Positions 8,660 to 20,430 of a DNA stretch of 64,000 nt are shown here, one piece after another. Source of the DNA: Pseudomonadota bacterium (GTDB lineage: Bacteria > Pseudomonadota > Alphaproteobacteria > Rhodobacterales > Rhodobacteraceae). The notes below the pieces were generated by a model, which had not been told where the DNA came from, did not search any database, and saw only the letters and a list, made by a program, of their open reading frames with translations. The DNA lies in contig JAJXZX010000006.1 of assembly GCA_021779835.1 (NCBI GenBank), positions 62,001 to 126,000 on the forward strand, written 5' to 3'. Both the position numbers and the translations under genes were made by a program. How positions within the stretch are numbered: position 1 is the first letter of the stretch; each line of letters starts with the position of its first letter.

Positions 8660-8836
8660 ATGACGATGGATTATGGAAAATCAGGCGCGAGCAAGACCGG
8701 CAAGGGCACGCCGCGCCACAAAGAGCATAATGCCAAGGGCACCGACAAGAACCCCTTTGGCGCGGCTCAAGACAAGGCGGCGCTGTTGGCGCGGATGAAG
8801 GCGGCGGCGGAAGCCAAGGCGAAGCCGAAGGCGTAA
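8660..8836 (+). CDS. Small highly charged conserved-type protein (58 aa)
   Basis: MTMDYGKSGASKTGKGTPRH starts a Lys/Gly/Ala-rich protein whose C-terminal half is a basic alanine helix (AALLARMKAAAEAKAKPKA). No signal peptide, membrane segment or cysteine. ATG 8660 has GCGAGGG 5 nt upstream, better than any earlier in-frame start; MDYGKSG, two codons later, is an alternative. I recall similar short MDYGKSG proteins annotated as hypothetical in Rhodobacteraceae; function unknown. The N-terminal half looks disordered. Confidence 0.65.
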   Translation: MTMDYGKSGASKTGKGTPRHKEHNAKGTDKNPFGAAQDKAALLARMKAAAEAKAKPKA

Positions 8837-8873
8837 GATTGGCGTTGCCGCGCTGGCGGCGAGGGACGGCGAA

Positions 8874-9494
8874 TTGACCATCACACTCACGCAGCTAGCG
8901 CTGTATGCCGGGGCGTTGTTCGGGCTGTGGATCACGCCAGGGCCGGTGTTTGTTGCTCTGACGGCGCGGGCGCTGACCGGCGGGTTCCGCTCGGCCTGGC
9001 CGCTGGCTTTGGGCGTCACGCTGGGCGATATCCTGTGGCCATTGGTGGCGATCTTTGGCCTGAAGGTGGTGGCGGATAACCATGCCGGGCTGATGGACGC
9101 GCTGCGCTATGTTGCGGCGGCGATGTTCATGGGTATGGGCGCCGGGCTGATCTGGCACGCGGGGCGGGCGATCAACCCGGATGGGCGGCTGACGCGGCCG
9201 GGGCTGTGGGTTGGTTTCAGCGCTGGCGTCGCGGCGATATTGGGCAATCCCAAGGCGATCTTGTTTTACATGCTGGTGCTGCCCGGCTTCTTTGATCTGG
9301 GCACGATCCGCGCGCCGGATATTGTCACGATCATCGCGCTGTCGATGGCGGTGCCGCTGGCGGGCAATCTGTTCACCGCGGCGATGGTGGGGCGGGCGCG
9401 GTTGCTGCTGAACTCTCCGGTTGTGCTGCGGCGGGTGAACCTGCTGGCGGGTGGTCTGCTGATTATCGTGGGATTGGCGATTGCGGTTCTTTGA
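8874..9494 (+). CDS. LysE/RhtB family amino-acid exporter
   Basis: 206 aa, six predicted membrane spans, inner membrane. LWITPGPVFVALTARAL is the conserved first-helix motif (TPGP) and LGNPKAILFYMLVLPGF is the second family signature. The start is TTG at 8874 (TTG ACC ATC) preceded by GAGGGACGG; no ATG lies nearby in frame. Substrate unknown; the family exports lysine, threonine, homoserine lactone or other amino acids. Confidence 0.88.
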   Translation: MTITLTQLALYAGALFGLWITPGPVFVALTARALTGGFRSAWPLALGVTLGDILWPLVAIFGLKVVADNHAGLMDALRYVAAAMFMGMGAGLIWHAGRAINPDGRLTRPGLWVGFSAGVAAILGNPKAILFYMLVLPGFFDLGTIRAPDIVTIIALSMAVPLAGNLFTAAMVGRARLLLNSPVVLRRVNLLAGGLLIIVGLAIAVL

Positions 9495-9501
9495 CCGCTA
9501 A

Positions 9502-12009
<2,508 letters not shown>

Positions 12010-12304
12010 GCGACGACCGCGCCAATTCATCAACCGCGCCCGGTTCGCCGCTTTACGGTGAGCCAGGCGCTGGTTTTTGGCGGCGCGCACGAAGCCCGTC
12101 GCCTCCATATTGCCAGCTTGCAGAATCAGGCGTAGAACAACCTCCATGACACGCTTTTTCGACATGGATGACCGCGCGCGCCTGCCTTGGCGCTTTTACG
12201 GCGCTTGCCTGTCGATTCTAGCCCACGGCTGAACGCGCCGTTCGCGCCTGTTCGTGCGCTGCCTGACGTCACACCCATACCCTCAGCTGTGAGAGACCCG
12301 AGCC

Positions 12305-13714
12305 ATGACCGCTCCTAAAACCATCTATGACAAGATCTGGGACGACCACGTCGTCCAAACCTCGGAAGACGGCACCTGTGTGCTGTATATCGACCGTCAC
12401 CTTGTGCACGAAGTCACCAGCCCGCAGGCGTTTGAAGGCCTGCGTTTGGCGGGCCGCAAGGTGCGCGCGCCGGAAAAGACCATCGCTGTGCCGGACCATA
12501 ACGTGCCGACCACGCTCGACCGCGCCAATGCCGCCACCATGACCGAGGATTCGCGTATTCAGGTCGAGGCGCTCGACAAGAACGCGCGCGATTTCGGGGT
12601 GAACTACTACCCGGTGTCCGACGTGCGTCAAGGCATCGTGCACATCGTCGGGCCCGAGCAGGGCTGGACCCTCCCGGGGATGACGGTGGTGTGCGGCGAC
12701 AGCCACACGGCGACGCATGGTGCGTTCGGCGCGCTTGCGCATGGCATCGGCACCTCCGAGGTGGAACATGTGCTTGCCACCCAGACGCTGATCCAGAAGA
12801 AATCGAAGAACATGAAGGTGGAAATCACCGGGTCGCTTCGCCCCGGTGTCACCGCCAAGGATATCACCCTCTCGGTGATCGGCGCCACTGGCACGGCCGG
12901 CGGCAACGGCCATGTCATCGAATATTGCGGTCAGGCGATCCGCGAGTTGTCGATGGAAGGCCGTATGACGGTCTGCAACATGGCGATTGAAGGCGGCGCG
13001 CGCGCCGGTCTGATCGCGCCGGACGAAAAGACCTTTGCTTACGTCATGGGTCGTCCGCACGCGCCGAAAGGCGCGAAATGGGAGGCGGCGCTGGCCTACT
13101 GGAAAACGCTCTTCACCGATGAAGGCGCGCATTTCGACAAGGTCGTGACGCTGCGGGGCGAGGATATCGCGCCCGTCGTCACCTGGGGCACGTCGCCCGA
13201 GGACGTGCTGCCGATCACCGGCGTTGTGCCGTCGCCGGAGGATTTTACCGGCGGCAAGGTAGAGGCGGTGCAGCGCTCGCTGGACTATATGGGTCTGACG
13301 CCGGGGCAAAAGCTGACCGACATCAAGATTGACACCGTGTTCATCGGTTCCTGCACCAACGGGCGCATCGAGGATCTGCGCGCGGCGGCGGCGGTGCTGA
13401 AAGGCAAGAAGATCAAGGATGGTATGCGGGCGATGGTGGTTCCGGGTTCGGGCCTCGTGCGCGCGCAGGCAGAGGAAGAGGGTCTTGCGCAGATCTTCAT
13501 CGACGCGGGGCTGGAGTGGCGGCTTGCCGGGTGTTCCATGTGTCTGGCGATGAACCCCGACCAGCTTTCGCCGGGCGAGCGCTGCGCGGCAACGTCGAAC
13601 CGCAACTTCGAGGGACGTCAGGGCCGCGGCGGTCGCACTCATCTGCTGTCGCCCGCAATGGCGGCGGCTGCGGCGCTGACCGGCCACCTGACCGACATTC
13701 GTGACATGATGTGA
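12305..13714 (+). CDS. leuC: 3-isopropylmalate dehydratase large subunit
   Basis: Aconitase-family [4Fe-4S] enzyme that isomerises 2- to 3-isopropylmalate in leucine synthesis, working with LeuD. 469 aa, full length. Cluster ligands are in FIGSCTNGR and [28 protein letters not shown] is the other strong family signature. Preceded by a 295-bp spacer after gyrB with no clear promoter and a GTGAGAG ribosome-binding site. Confidence 0.98.
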   Translation: MTAPKTIYDKIWDDHVVQTSEDGTCVLYIDRHLVHEVTSPQAFEGLRLAGRKVRAPEKTIAVPDHNVPTTLDRANAATMTEDSRIQVEALDKNARDFGVNYYPVSDVRQGIVHIVGPEQGWTLPGMTVVCGDSHTATHGAFGALAHGIGTSEVEHVLATQTLIQKKSKNMKVEITGSLRPGVTAKDITLSVIGATGTAGGNGHVIEYCGQAIRELSMEGRMTVCNMAIEGGARAGLIAPDEKTFAYVMGRPHAPKGAKWEAALAYWKTLFTDEGAHFDKVVTLRGEDIAPVVTWGTSPEDVLPITGVVPSPEDFTGGKVEAVQRSLDYMGLTPGQKLTDIKIDTVFIGSCTNGRIEDLRAAAAVLKGKKIKDGMRAMVVPGSGLVRAQAEEEGLAQIFIDAGLEWRLAGCSMCLAMNPDQLSPGERCAATSNRNFEGRQGRGGRTHLLSPAMAAAAALTGHLTDIRDMM

Positions 13715-13721
13715 CCCCCTT

Positions 13722-13791
13722 GCCGGGCAGCGTATGATCGTATGCATGACATACATATTGTTACCATACGATTTACATACGGCGGCCCGGC
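13722..13791 (+). repeat. Very long hairpin between leuC and leuD
   Basis: The spacer folds as nested inverted repeats: outer stem GCCGGGC (13722-13728) / GCCCGGC (13785-13791). The inner stem pairs GTATG (13732-13736) with CATAC (13776-13780), then ATCGTATG (13737-13744) with CATACGAT (13765-13772), with a 3-nt TTA bulge and a 20-nt AT-rich loop that holds another CATAC. No T-run follows. It could tune the LeuC:LeuD ratio, mark mRNA processing, or be a mobile palindromic repeat. Confidence 0.75.
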
Positions 13792-13814
13792 AGGCTCAAC
13801 AGGACTAAAATCCG

Positions 13815-14420
13815 ATGGATAAATTCACCACTCTTACCGGCGTCGCGGCCCCCATGCCGCTCGTTAATATCGATACGGACATGATCATCCCCAAGCAGTT
13901 TCTGAAAACCATCGCCCGCACCGGCCTTGGCAAGAACCTGTTCGACGAGATGCGCTATGACCAGAACGGCAACGAAATCAAAGACTTCGTTCTGAACCAG
14001 CCGGCCTATCGTCATGCGGAGATCCTTGTTGCGGGCGATAACTTCGGCTGCGGTTCGTCGCGCGAACATGCGCCGTGGGCCCTGCTGGATTTCGGCGTCC
14101 GCTGTGTAATCTCGACCAGCTTCGCCGACATCTTCTACAACAACTGCTTCAAGAACGGTATTTTGCCGATTACCCTTCCGAAACAAGCGGTTGACGCCCT
14201 GATGGACGACGCCCGCAAAGGCGCCAACGCCCGCATCACGGTGGACCTGGAGGCGCAGACCGTCACGTCGTCGGATGGCCACGCCTACAGCTTCGAAGTG
14301 GACGCGTTCAAGAAGCACTGCTTGCTGAACGGTCTGGACGATATCGGCCTGACGCTGGAAAAGGCAAAGGATATCGATACTTACGAGTCCAAAATGGCGA
14401 CGTTGCACCCCTGGATCTAA
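13815..14420 (+). CDS. leuD: 3-isopropylmalate dehydratase small subunit
   Basis: Swivelling small subunit of isopropylmalate isomerase. 201 aa. [17 protein letters not shown] and [18 protein letters not shown] are the family signatures. Separated from leuC by 100 bp, far more than the usual few bases, because of the hairpin insertion. Followed by a strong intrinsic terminator. Confidence 0.98.
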   Translation: MDKFTTLTGVAAPMPLVNIDTDMIIPKQFLKTIARTGLGKNLFDEMRYDQNGNEIKDFVLNQPAYRHAEILVAGDNFGCGSSREHAPWALLDFGVRCVISTSFADIFYNNCFKNGILPITLPKQAVDALMDDARKGANARITVDLEAQTVTSSDGHAYSFEVDAFKKHCLLNGLDDIGLTLEKAKDIDTYESKMATLHPWI

Positions 14421-14443
14421 GGGTCTGAAGCACGGTTTGAATC

Positions 14444-14473
14444 GAGGCCGTCCTTCGGGGCGGCCTCTTTTTT
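14444..14473 (+). terminator. Intrinsic terminator after leuD
   Basis: Perfect stem GAGGCCG (14444-14450) / CGGCCTC (14461-14467), loop TCCTTCGGGG, then six T. 23 bp after the leuD stop. Confidence 0.88.
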
Positions 14474-14706
14474 GCTTTAATCTCCCGCTTCGGCCTCTTT
14501 CTTGCTGCATTATTGATGCAAAGTGGCGACAGATTTTCCCTCAAATAGCCAAAAGAAAAGGGTTTTCTTAACGAGTAGTTGATACCTGTGATGAAAGAAG
14601 GCAAAACTTGGGCAAGTTTGAGGCAGAGCGCCATAATTGGCGAAACCCAAGTGGAACAAGGGGGCGGCATCGCACCTCCCCCGTCCAGGTTGAGGGAAGT
14701 AGAGCG

Positions 14707-15549
14707 GTGGTTGACAAGATACCGGGCGCGTTTGTGCGCGCCGTATTGGTAATGGTGTTGCTTGCGACGCCGTCGCTCCTCCTGCAAGGGTCGGGGTCTG
14801 GAACCGATACGACGCAAGCCATTGCTTTTATGGGGCTTTTTGCGGGTGCGCTGACCTTTTTCGAGTATGCCTCGGCCTATCCGGGGTTGATCGAGTTCCG
14901 CTATGCGCCGCCGTTCAACCGCATTCGCTACCTGTCGCTTTTCGCCACAGTCTTCCTGCTGACCCTGATCTGCCGCGGGCTGTCCGACCAGACGCCGTTG
15001 ACTGTTTTCGTGCGCGCGATTGGTGCGATTATCGGGCAAGCCATTGATTTTCCTTATAGTCCTGTGCGGCTGGTTGTGCTGATGATGCCAGAGGGTATGT
15101 CCGCCGAGCATCTGGAACTGGTGCGGATGTGCGCCGGGATGGCCTACCTGATCTCGCTTTTGACGCTGTCGGTCTTTGTGATCTTGCTAAAGATTTTCGA
15201 CTGGCCCTCGCGCAATGGCGCCTTCAACGTCTGGATTAACCTGCCCACGTTTGATCCGACCGTTGGCGGTGATGTGGTCGCCCGCCTCGAACGGGACGCC
15301 CGTTTTAACGTTGCCTTAGGTTTTTTGCTGCCATTCTTGATTCCGGTGGTGGTGAAGGCGGCCTCGGCATCGTTCCAGCCGATTACGCTTGAGTCGCCGC
15401 AGACCTTGATTTGGACGATGGCGACATGGGCGTTTCTTCCGGCGAGCCTTTTCATGCGCGGCATTGCGATGAGCAGGATCGCCGACATGATCCGCGAAAA
15501 ACGGCGCCAAAGTCGCGCCGCCGCCGATCCCTCGTTGCAGCCGGTCTGA
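14707..15549 (+). CDS. Multi-pass membrane protein of unknown function
   Basis: About 280 aa with five or six hydrophobic spans (AFVRAVLVMVLLATPSLLLQ; IAFMGLFAGALTFF; YLSLFATVFLLTLI; MAYLISLLTLSVFVILL; VALGFLLPFLIPVVV; WTMATWAFLPASLF) and a basic cytoplasmic C-terminus (REKRRQSRAAA). No family recognised. The start is uncertain: GTG 14707 has GAGGGAAG about 10 nt upstream; TTG 14608 in the same frame would add 33 hydrophilic residues. The coding end overlaps the open frame of the next gene. Possibly a regional envelope protein functioning with the neighbouring secreted hydrolase. Confidence 0.65.
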   Translation: MVDKIPGAFVRAVLVMVLLATPSLLLQGSGSGTDTTQAIAFMGLFAGALTFFEYASAYPGLIEFRYAPPFNRIRYLSLFATVFLLTLICRGLSDQTPLTVFVRAIGAIIGQAIDFPYSPVRLVVLMMPEGMSAEHLELVRMCAGMAYLISLLTLSVFVILLKIFDWPSRNGAFNVWINLPTFDPTVGGDVVARLERDARFNVALGFLLPFLIPVVVKAASASFQPITLESPQTLIWTMATWAFLPASLFMRGIAMSRIADMIREKRRQSRAAADPSLQPV

Positions 15550-16613
15550 TCTGGCTGCATGCTGCCGGAATCGCGGCTGCCAATCTGCGCATCGCGACCT
15601 ACAATGTCGAGTTGCAGCGCAAGGGACCAGGGCTGCTGCTGCGGGATATCTTGAAAGGCACTGACCCGAAGATTGACGCAACGGTCGCAGTGATCGGCAA
15701 GGTAAACCCGGACGTTATTCTCCTCACGGGGTTTGACTTCGATCAGGGGCTGGTGGCGCTCAATGCCTATGTGGGCGCTCTCTCCATTGCCGGGGCAGAG
15801 TACCCCTATAGTTATGCGCTGCGCCCCAATAGCGGGGTGGCGACCGGTCTGGACCTTGATGGCGATGGCCGATTAGGCGGGCCCGGCGATGCGCAGGGTT
15901 GGGGCCAATTTTTCGGGCAGGGGGCCATGGCGCTGTTGTCGCGCTACCCGGTCGATCAGGCGAAATCGAAGGATTTTACCGGGTATTTATGGAAAGACCT
16001 GCCTGGGTCGCTGATGACGGGTGCTGGTTTAACGTCCTCTGCACAAGCGATTCAGCGGCTGCCCACGACCGGGCATTGGGACGTGGCGCTGGACCTTCCC
16101 GACGGTAAGGTGTTGCACCTGTCGGCGTTTTTTGCCAGCCCGCCGGTATTCGACGGACCAGAAGATCGCAACGGTCGGCGCAACCATGACGAGGTTGCGT
16201 TTTGGCAGGCCTATATTGACGGGAAGCTGCCGATGAGGCCGCCGGATGGTGCGTTTGTTATCCTCGGCGATGCCAACCTTGACCCGGTGGATGGCGACGG
16301 GCGCGGTGACGCCATGCGCGCCCTGTTGGCGGACCCGCATCTGCAAGACCCTGCGCCCACTAGTTCGGGCGGATTTGCCGCCGCATTGCTGCCGCTGAAT
16401 GCACGCCATCGCGGCGAACCGGGGCGCGCCACGGCAGTGTGGGACAAACCAGGCCAGCCCGGGGCATTGAGGGTGGACTATGTGTTGCCCTCTGCCGACA
16501 TGAAGGTCACGGGAAGCGGTGTTTTCTGGCCCGCAGCGGACGAGGACGATGGTGCCCTCGCGGAAGGCGCCTCGCGCCATCGGTTGGTATGGGTCGATGT
16601 TGCTCCGCCATGA
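15426..16613 (+). CDS. Endonuclease/exonuclease/phosphatase family protein, secreted
   Basis: EEP-fold hydrolase: the mature part opens ANLRIATYNVELQR (ATYN motif), has VNPDVILLTGFDFD, the catalytic GDANLDP, RVDYVLPS and the closing SRHRLVW with its catalytic His. A hydrophobic stretch (LVAAGLIWLHAAGIAAA) after RRRR looks like a signal peptide. The start is unclear: ATG 15426 and TTG 15411 lie deep in the upstream gene and no ATG/GTG/TTG occurs between 15426 and the signal peptide, so true translation may begin near 15530 at a rare codon or by coupling. Substrate (nucleic acid, phosphoinositide or other) unknown. Confidence 0.75.
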   Translation: MGVSSGEPFHARHCDEQDRRHDPRKTAPKSRRRRSLVAAGLIWLHAAGIAAANLRIATYNVELQRKGPGLLLRDILKGTDPKIDATVAVIGKVNPDVILLTGFDFDQGLVALNAYVGALSIAGAEYPYSYALRPNSGVATGLDLDGDGRLGGPGDAQGWGQFFGQGAMALLSRYPVDQAKSKDFTGYLWKDLPGSLMTGAGLTSSAQAIQRLPTTGHWDVALDLPDGKVLHLSAFFASPPVFDGPEDRNGRRNHDEVAFWQAYIDGKLPMRPPDGAFVILGDANLDPVDGDGRGDAMRALLADPHLQDPAPTSSGGFAAALLPLNARHRGEPGRATAVWDKPGQPGALRVDYVLPSADMKVTGSGVFWPAADEDDGALAEGASRHRLVWVDVAPP

Positions 16614-16626
16614 CGGAAGGGACGGT

Positions 16627-17304
16627 TTAGCGCCGCCGACGTGCCTTTGGGTCAAGCAGCATGCCTGCAATCCAGCCGGTGACGAAGCCGCCAAGGTGGG
16701 TTTGCCACGCGAGTTGACCGCCGGTGCCCCAGAACATCACCACGTTCAGGCCGATAAGGATGATGAAGGGGCGGGCGAGGGCGCGCATGATCTCAACCGG
16801 GCGCTGTCCGTAAGCACGGCGGTCGGCCCAAGCCCAGGCTAGGATGGCACCGACGAGGCCGAAAAGCGCGCCGGAGGCACCGATCATCGGCGCTTGCAGC
16901 GATGATAACAGACCGAACCCAGCCCCGCCGCCAAGGAGAGCTATGACGTAAAGCACCGCGAAGCGGCGCTGGCCAAGGCGCGCGCTGATCGGCACCGCAA
17001 GCGAGACCATCGAGGCCATGTTGACGCCAGCGTGCAACAGGCCCGCGTGCAGGAAGCCATAGGTGAGGAACATCGCCTCTGGCTGCGTGGCGAAAATCGG
17101 TTGGGCGCCGTGCAGGAGTGGTGCCCAGAAGGCACCGTCGGTGAAGGCAATGTCGCGCCAGTTTTGCGCGCCCCAAAGGCCATTGTCCGCGCCTTGCAAC
17201 ACGGCCTCGATCGCGAGGCAGGCGAGGGTGATGACGGCGGCAACGGGGTTTTCAACGATCCATCGGCGCGCGCGGTTGCGAAAGGGAAGGGGGCTGTCAG
17301 TCAT
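16627..17304 (-). CDS. Rhomboid-family intramembrane serine protease
   Basis: 225 aa, six predicted spans, inner membrane. Catalytic Ser144 sits in GASGALFG and the partner His203 in WQTHLGGFVTG; the HxxxN element (HAGVN, residues 91-95) is also present, so it should be active. It lies 76 bp downstream of the exosortase gene on the same strand and converges on the EEP hydrolase. Substrate unknown; it lacks features that would mark it as a dedicated GlyGly-CTERM rhombosortase. Confidence 0.92.
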   Translation of the reverse strand: MTDSPLPFRNRARRWIVENPVAAVITLACLAIEAVLQGADNGLWGAQNWRDIAFTDGAFWAPLLHGAQPIFATQPEAMFLTYGFLHAGLLHAGVNMASMVSLAVPISARLGQRRFAVLYVIALLGGGAGFGLLSSLQAPMIGASGALFGLVGAILAWAWADRRAYGQRPVEIMRALARPFIILIGLNVVMFWGTGGQLAWQTHLGGFVTGWIAGMLLDPKARRRR

Positions 17305-17380
17305 TGGTTTTGGCTGCCTTGCTGGCCTCGGGGGCCAAGGATGATCGGGTGAGAACGGCGGTGTAAGGGGTCGCGCGCGT

Positions 17381-18973
17381 TCAGAAGGGGACGTATTTTG
17401 GTAAGACCTTGAGGGTCAGGGCCATGATTTTCTGCAATCGGGTGTCGGCGGCACCGGCGGGCTCATTCGGGTTGATCGGGGTTACATAACGCACGAGGGC
17501 GCCGTCGGTGCGCCCGCGCGTGAGGCTATCTAGCATGACGGAGGCTTTGGCAGCAAAGTCGTTGGTCATGTGGCGGCCGCGCTGTTCGAACCAGTAATAG
17601 ACCAATTGCTTGGTGTTTCCCTGCACGATGACGGCTCGGTTGAGGGTGAAGGTGCCGTAAGCGGTGCCGGGCATGGCGACGGTAGTGGGGGCGAGGCTTT
17701 CGATTTCCCAGCCGCCAGAGGGCAGGCAGACGGTGGGGGAGTGGATGCCCTCGCCCTCTGTCTGTCGGTCGTAGTAGGCGACGAAAAAGTTGGCCGAGCC
17801 GGCGCCGTTGGTGAAGTTTTCGTTGATGTAATCGTCGGCGCGCAGGACTTTCACGACCTCGGGGTCGAGCGTGACGAAGGTGCCCGACCAGTTGGCGATT
17901 TGGCGCGGGAATAGCGCGAACAGGGTGCGATCCGGCCGTTGGGCATGGCGGGCGGGCGCGAAGGTGAGGGCGAGCGACAGGGCGAGGGTGGCAAGCGCCG
18001 CGACGGCAAGTGCCGCAGAGGGGCGGATGCCGGGCAGGCGGGCGAAGATCGCAGCAAAGCCGTCGGTGTCGAGGTCGATCACCTCTGACAGCGATTTCGG
18101 GTTGGGCGACAGGCGCTGCAGTCCAAGTGCGAGCAGGAAGAGGAGGGCGACGCAGATCAGGAAGATCACCCAGCCCTCAAAAAAGTGCAAAAACCCCTCG
18201 GCCTGCGCGATGCCGTAGCGATCGACGAGCCAGCCGATGATGCCGATGCGCACCGCGTTCATCAGAACGGTCAGCGGTGCGGCGGTCAGCAAAAGCACGA
18301 TGCGGTGCCAGAACGGGCCGCGGTAGAGGATGGCGAAGAGGTAGGAGAACGACAGAATCGGGAAGAGGTAACGCAGGCCAGAGCAGGCCTCTGCCACCTG
18401 TAGCTTGTAGACGCCGAGGTCGATGATGTTGCCTTCGAGGAAGACCGGCACACCGAGAAGGTCAAGGAACCACGCGCCCATCTCGGACGAGACGTGTTGC
18501 AGGAAGATGTTGAGGTGCCAGTAGACCTGCTGGGGCAGCGGCAGCATGAACACAAGGTGGATGACCGGCAACAGGTGGTGGACGCCGCGGTTCCAGCCGA
18601 AAATGGTCAGCACGACGCCGCCAAGCCAGATGATGAAGGCATAGGTGACGATGTCTGGGATGCGCATCAGGTTGCCGAGGACGGCAATGACAAGGCCGAG
18701 CGCCAGCACCGGCAGGCCAGACCAGCGATCTGTGACATGGGCCTCGGGCAAAGGCATGCGGCGCTGCTCGCGCAGGAAGAGGTAGGTCGAGATCAACGGG
18801 ATCAGCGGCCCGTGGCTGTATTCCGGGCGCGACCACGCCTGCGCAAGCGAGACGAAGCCGATCCAGAACAGCGGCAACGCCCCCACGATCAGCAGCATAA
18901 ACCAGGCGAGGCCGCGCACATTGACCGAAGGCAATGCGCCGTTGATGTCGCCGGGAGTGTTGAGCAGGGTCAT
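17381..18973 (-). CDS. xrtD: Exosortase with fused EpsI domain (XrtD/VPLPA-CTERM type)
   Basis: Inner-membrane cysteine transpeptidase-like enzyme thought to cleave and sort proteins with a C-terminal PEP-like tag. 530 aa. Residues 1-290 are the multi-span exosortase core with the conserved triad: Cys197 (EACSGLRY), Arg242 (NAVRIG) and His263 (FLHFFEGW). Residues about 320-530 are a periplasmic EpsI domain ([13 protein letters not shown]). This fusion is the layout of XrtD, the VPLPA-CTERM exosortase of Rhodobacterales; the subtype is inferred. Last gene but one of the left arm, 26 bp after the outer membrane protein. Confidence 0.9.
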   Translation of the reverse strand: MTLLNTPGDINGALPSVNVRGLAWFMLLIVGALPLFWIGFVSLAQAWSRPEYSHGPLIPLISTYLFLREQRRMPLPEAHVTDRWSGLPVLALGLVIAVLGNLMRIPDIVTYAFIIWLGGVVLTIFGWNRGVHHLLPVIHLVFMLPLPQQVYWHLNIFLQHVSSEMGAWFLDLLGVPVFLEGNIIDLGVYKLQVAEACSGLRYLFPILSFSYLFAILYRGPFWHRIVLLLTAAPLTVLMNAVRIGIIGWLVDRYGIAQAEGFLHFFEGWVIFLICVALLFLLALGLQRLSPNPKSLSEVIDLDTDGFAAIFARLPGIRPSAALAVAALATLALSLALTFAPARHAQRPDRTLFALFPRQIANWSGTFVTLDPEVVKVLRADDYINENFTNGAGSANFFVAYYDRQTEGEGIHSPTVCLPSGGWEIESLAPTTVAMPGTAYGTFTLNRAVIVQGNTKQLVYYWFEQRGRHMTNDFAAKASVMLDSLTRGRTDGALVRYVTPINPNEPAGAADTRLQKIMALTLKVLPKYVPF

Positions 18974-18999
18974 CGACCGCTTTCGCTGTTCAGGTGGGA

Positions 19000-20430
19000 T
19001 CAGGGCCGGAAGGTGAAAGTTCGCCCCAAGGTGATGAAGACAGAGTTTGAATTGGCGGCGCCGGTGGATCCGCTGTTGTTGTGGACATATTGGTAGCCGG
19101 TGGTCAGGGCCCAGTCTGGCGTCAAGTTCTGGCTGAAGGTGGCGCGCGCGCCGCTCCAGCGATGGGTGGTAACGGTGTTGTAGCCCGCGTCCTCTGCCAG
19201 CGCGTATTCAAGCGAAAGCGCGAGCGAGGAGGTCTTGGTCAGGGGGCGGGCATAGGTGAGGGTGGCGCGGTTGACCAGCTCCTCATTCACAGAGGCGCTT
19301 TGGCTGATGTCGCGCGAAAGGCTAAGGTCGATCTGGCCACTGGTGGTCGTTCGTTTCAGGGTGAGGCCACCGATCGCCTTGCCGCCGCCGCGCGTGCCCT
19401 GCGTCGCGCCAAGGCTGACATTGAACGCGCCATCGGCGAAGTCGTAGTTGCGCCCGGCACGCAGGGTAGAGCGCGGGCCGTTGATGTCGAGGCTGCGGTC
19501 AAAGGACAGGCCAGCGCCACCGTTGGCAAGCGTGCGGTTAAGGTCGAGCGACCCGACGCCCGCGTTTTGGACGGGCGTGGCGAGAAGGCCGCCGGTGGTC
19601 AGCCGTCCGGCGCCAAGCGTCACCGACAGTTGGGTTACCGCGTCGATGTCATGGGTCACGCCGAAGCGCAGCGTGTCGATGCGGTGCGTGGTTTGTGCGG
19701 CATCGTTGGCGCTATAGGTGTCTTCGTTCGCAAGCAGATGGCTTTGCGTGGCGGTCCCGACCTGTGCGCGCAGGTCAAGCGCGAATTGGTTGTGCGCCCA
19801 ATCGTAGAGGCCGGGCGACAAGGTACCGGAATATTGCACAGCCTGACGCCGCGCCTGAAATTGCAGGCCAAGCGGCCCATCAATGCCGGTTTCAAACGTC
19901 ACGCCACCCGCCAGGTAGTTCCGCCTCGCATTGGAGGGGATGAGGTCTGAACCGCTGAGATCGCTCAGTAACAGCGGGTCAAGAAAGGCCATGCTGGCGC
20001 TGTTATACGAACCGTCTAGCGTCAGCTTGCTGTTGGCGCTGCTGTGGCTGTAGGAGAACTTGATCGTCTGGTTGTCGAGCGCGCCTTGCCTGGTGCCGGT
20101 GGCATTCGAGGTGCGCAGGATGCCGGAGGTGTCGAGGCTGAAGCTGGTGTCGCGCGTGGTCGATTTGACGCCGAGTGACAGAGTGTTGTCGAAAATGTAG
20201 GAATTTTTGTTGGCGGCGCCGGTGTTCCCAAGGTTATCGCCCGCGCGCAACGAAGTTTGGTACCCCAATGTTACCACAAGGCCAGCATCCTGCGGCGCGG
20301 CGCGGGCTGGCGTCGGGGTGGAGCCGGGCAGGACGCCCGCGACCTGTGCAAGCGAGAAAGCGGGGACAGCGCAAAGCGCGAGGATGATAGCGGGTCTTGA
20401 TTTCAGGATCGTGGCAGCACTCATTGTCAC
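19000..20430 (-). CDS. Predicted outer-membrane beta-barrel protein of the exosortase/EPS locus
   Basis: 476 aa: signal peptide ([14 protein letters not shown]), then alternating short amphipathic strands rich in Ser/Thr/Gly/Asn through to a final strand [15 protein letters not shown]. It resembles the barrel proteins that accompany exosortases in EPS loci, and could be an outer-membrane pore or scaffold for the polysaccharide. The start is GTG 20430, overlapping the upstream stop as GTGA; ATG 20424, two codons in, is equally possible. Function inferred from context only. Confidence 0.75.
   Translation of the reverse strand: MTMSAATILKSRPAIILALCAVPAFSLAQVAGVLPGSTPTPARAAPQDAGLVVTLGYQTSLRAGDNLGNTGAANKNSYIFDNTLSLGVKSTTRDTSFSLDTSGILRTSNATGTRQGALDNQTIKFSYSHSSANSKLTLDGSYNSASMAFLDPLLLSDLSGSDLIPSNARRNYLAGGVTFETGIDGPLGLQFQARRQAVQYSGTLSPGLYDWAHNQFALDLRAQVGTATQSHLLANEDTYSANDAAQTTHRIDTLRFGVTHDIDAVTQLSVTLGAGRLTTGGLLATPVQNAGVGSLDLNRTLANGGAGLSFDRSLDINGPRSTLRAGRNYDFADGAFNVSLGATQGTRGGGKAIGGLTLKRTTTSGQIDLSLSRDISQSASVNEELVNRATLTYARPLTKTSSLALSLEYALAEDAGYNTVTTHRWSGARATFSQNLTPDWALTTGYQYVHNNSGSTGAANSNSVFITLGRTFTFRP

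Noticed and set aside
12146-12232. 28-codon open frame between gyrB and leuC, considered as a leader peptide
   Set aside because: It has no leucine-codon run or terminator/antiterminator pair that would indicate attenuation, and no good ribosome-binding site.
16627-17304. Calling the rhomboid a rhombosortase
   Set aside because: Its length and motifs are those of ordinary rhomboids, and no GlyGly-CTERM substrate is in the window.
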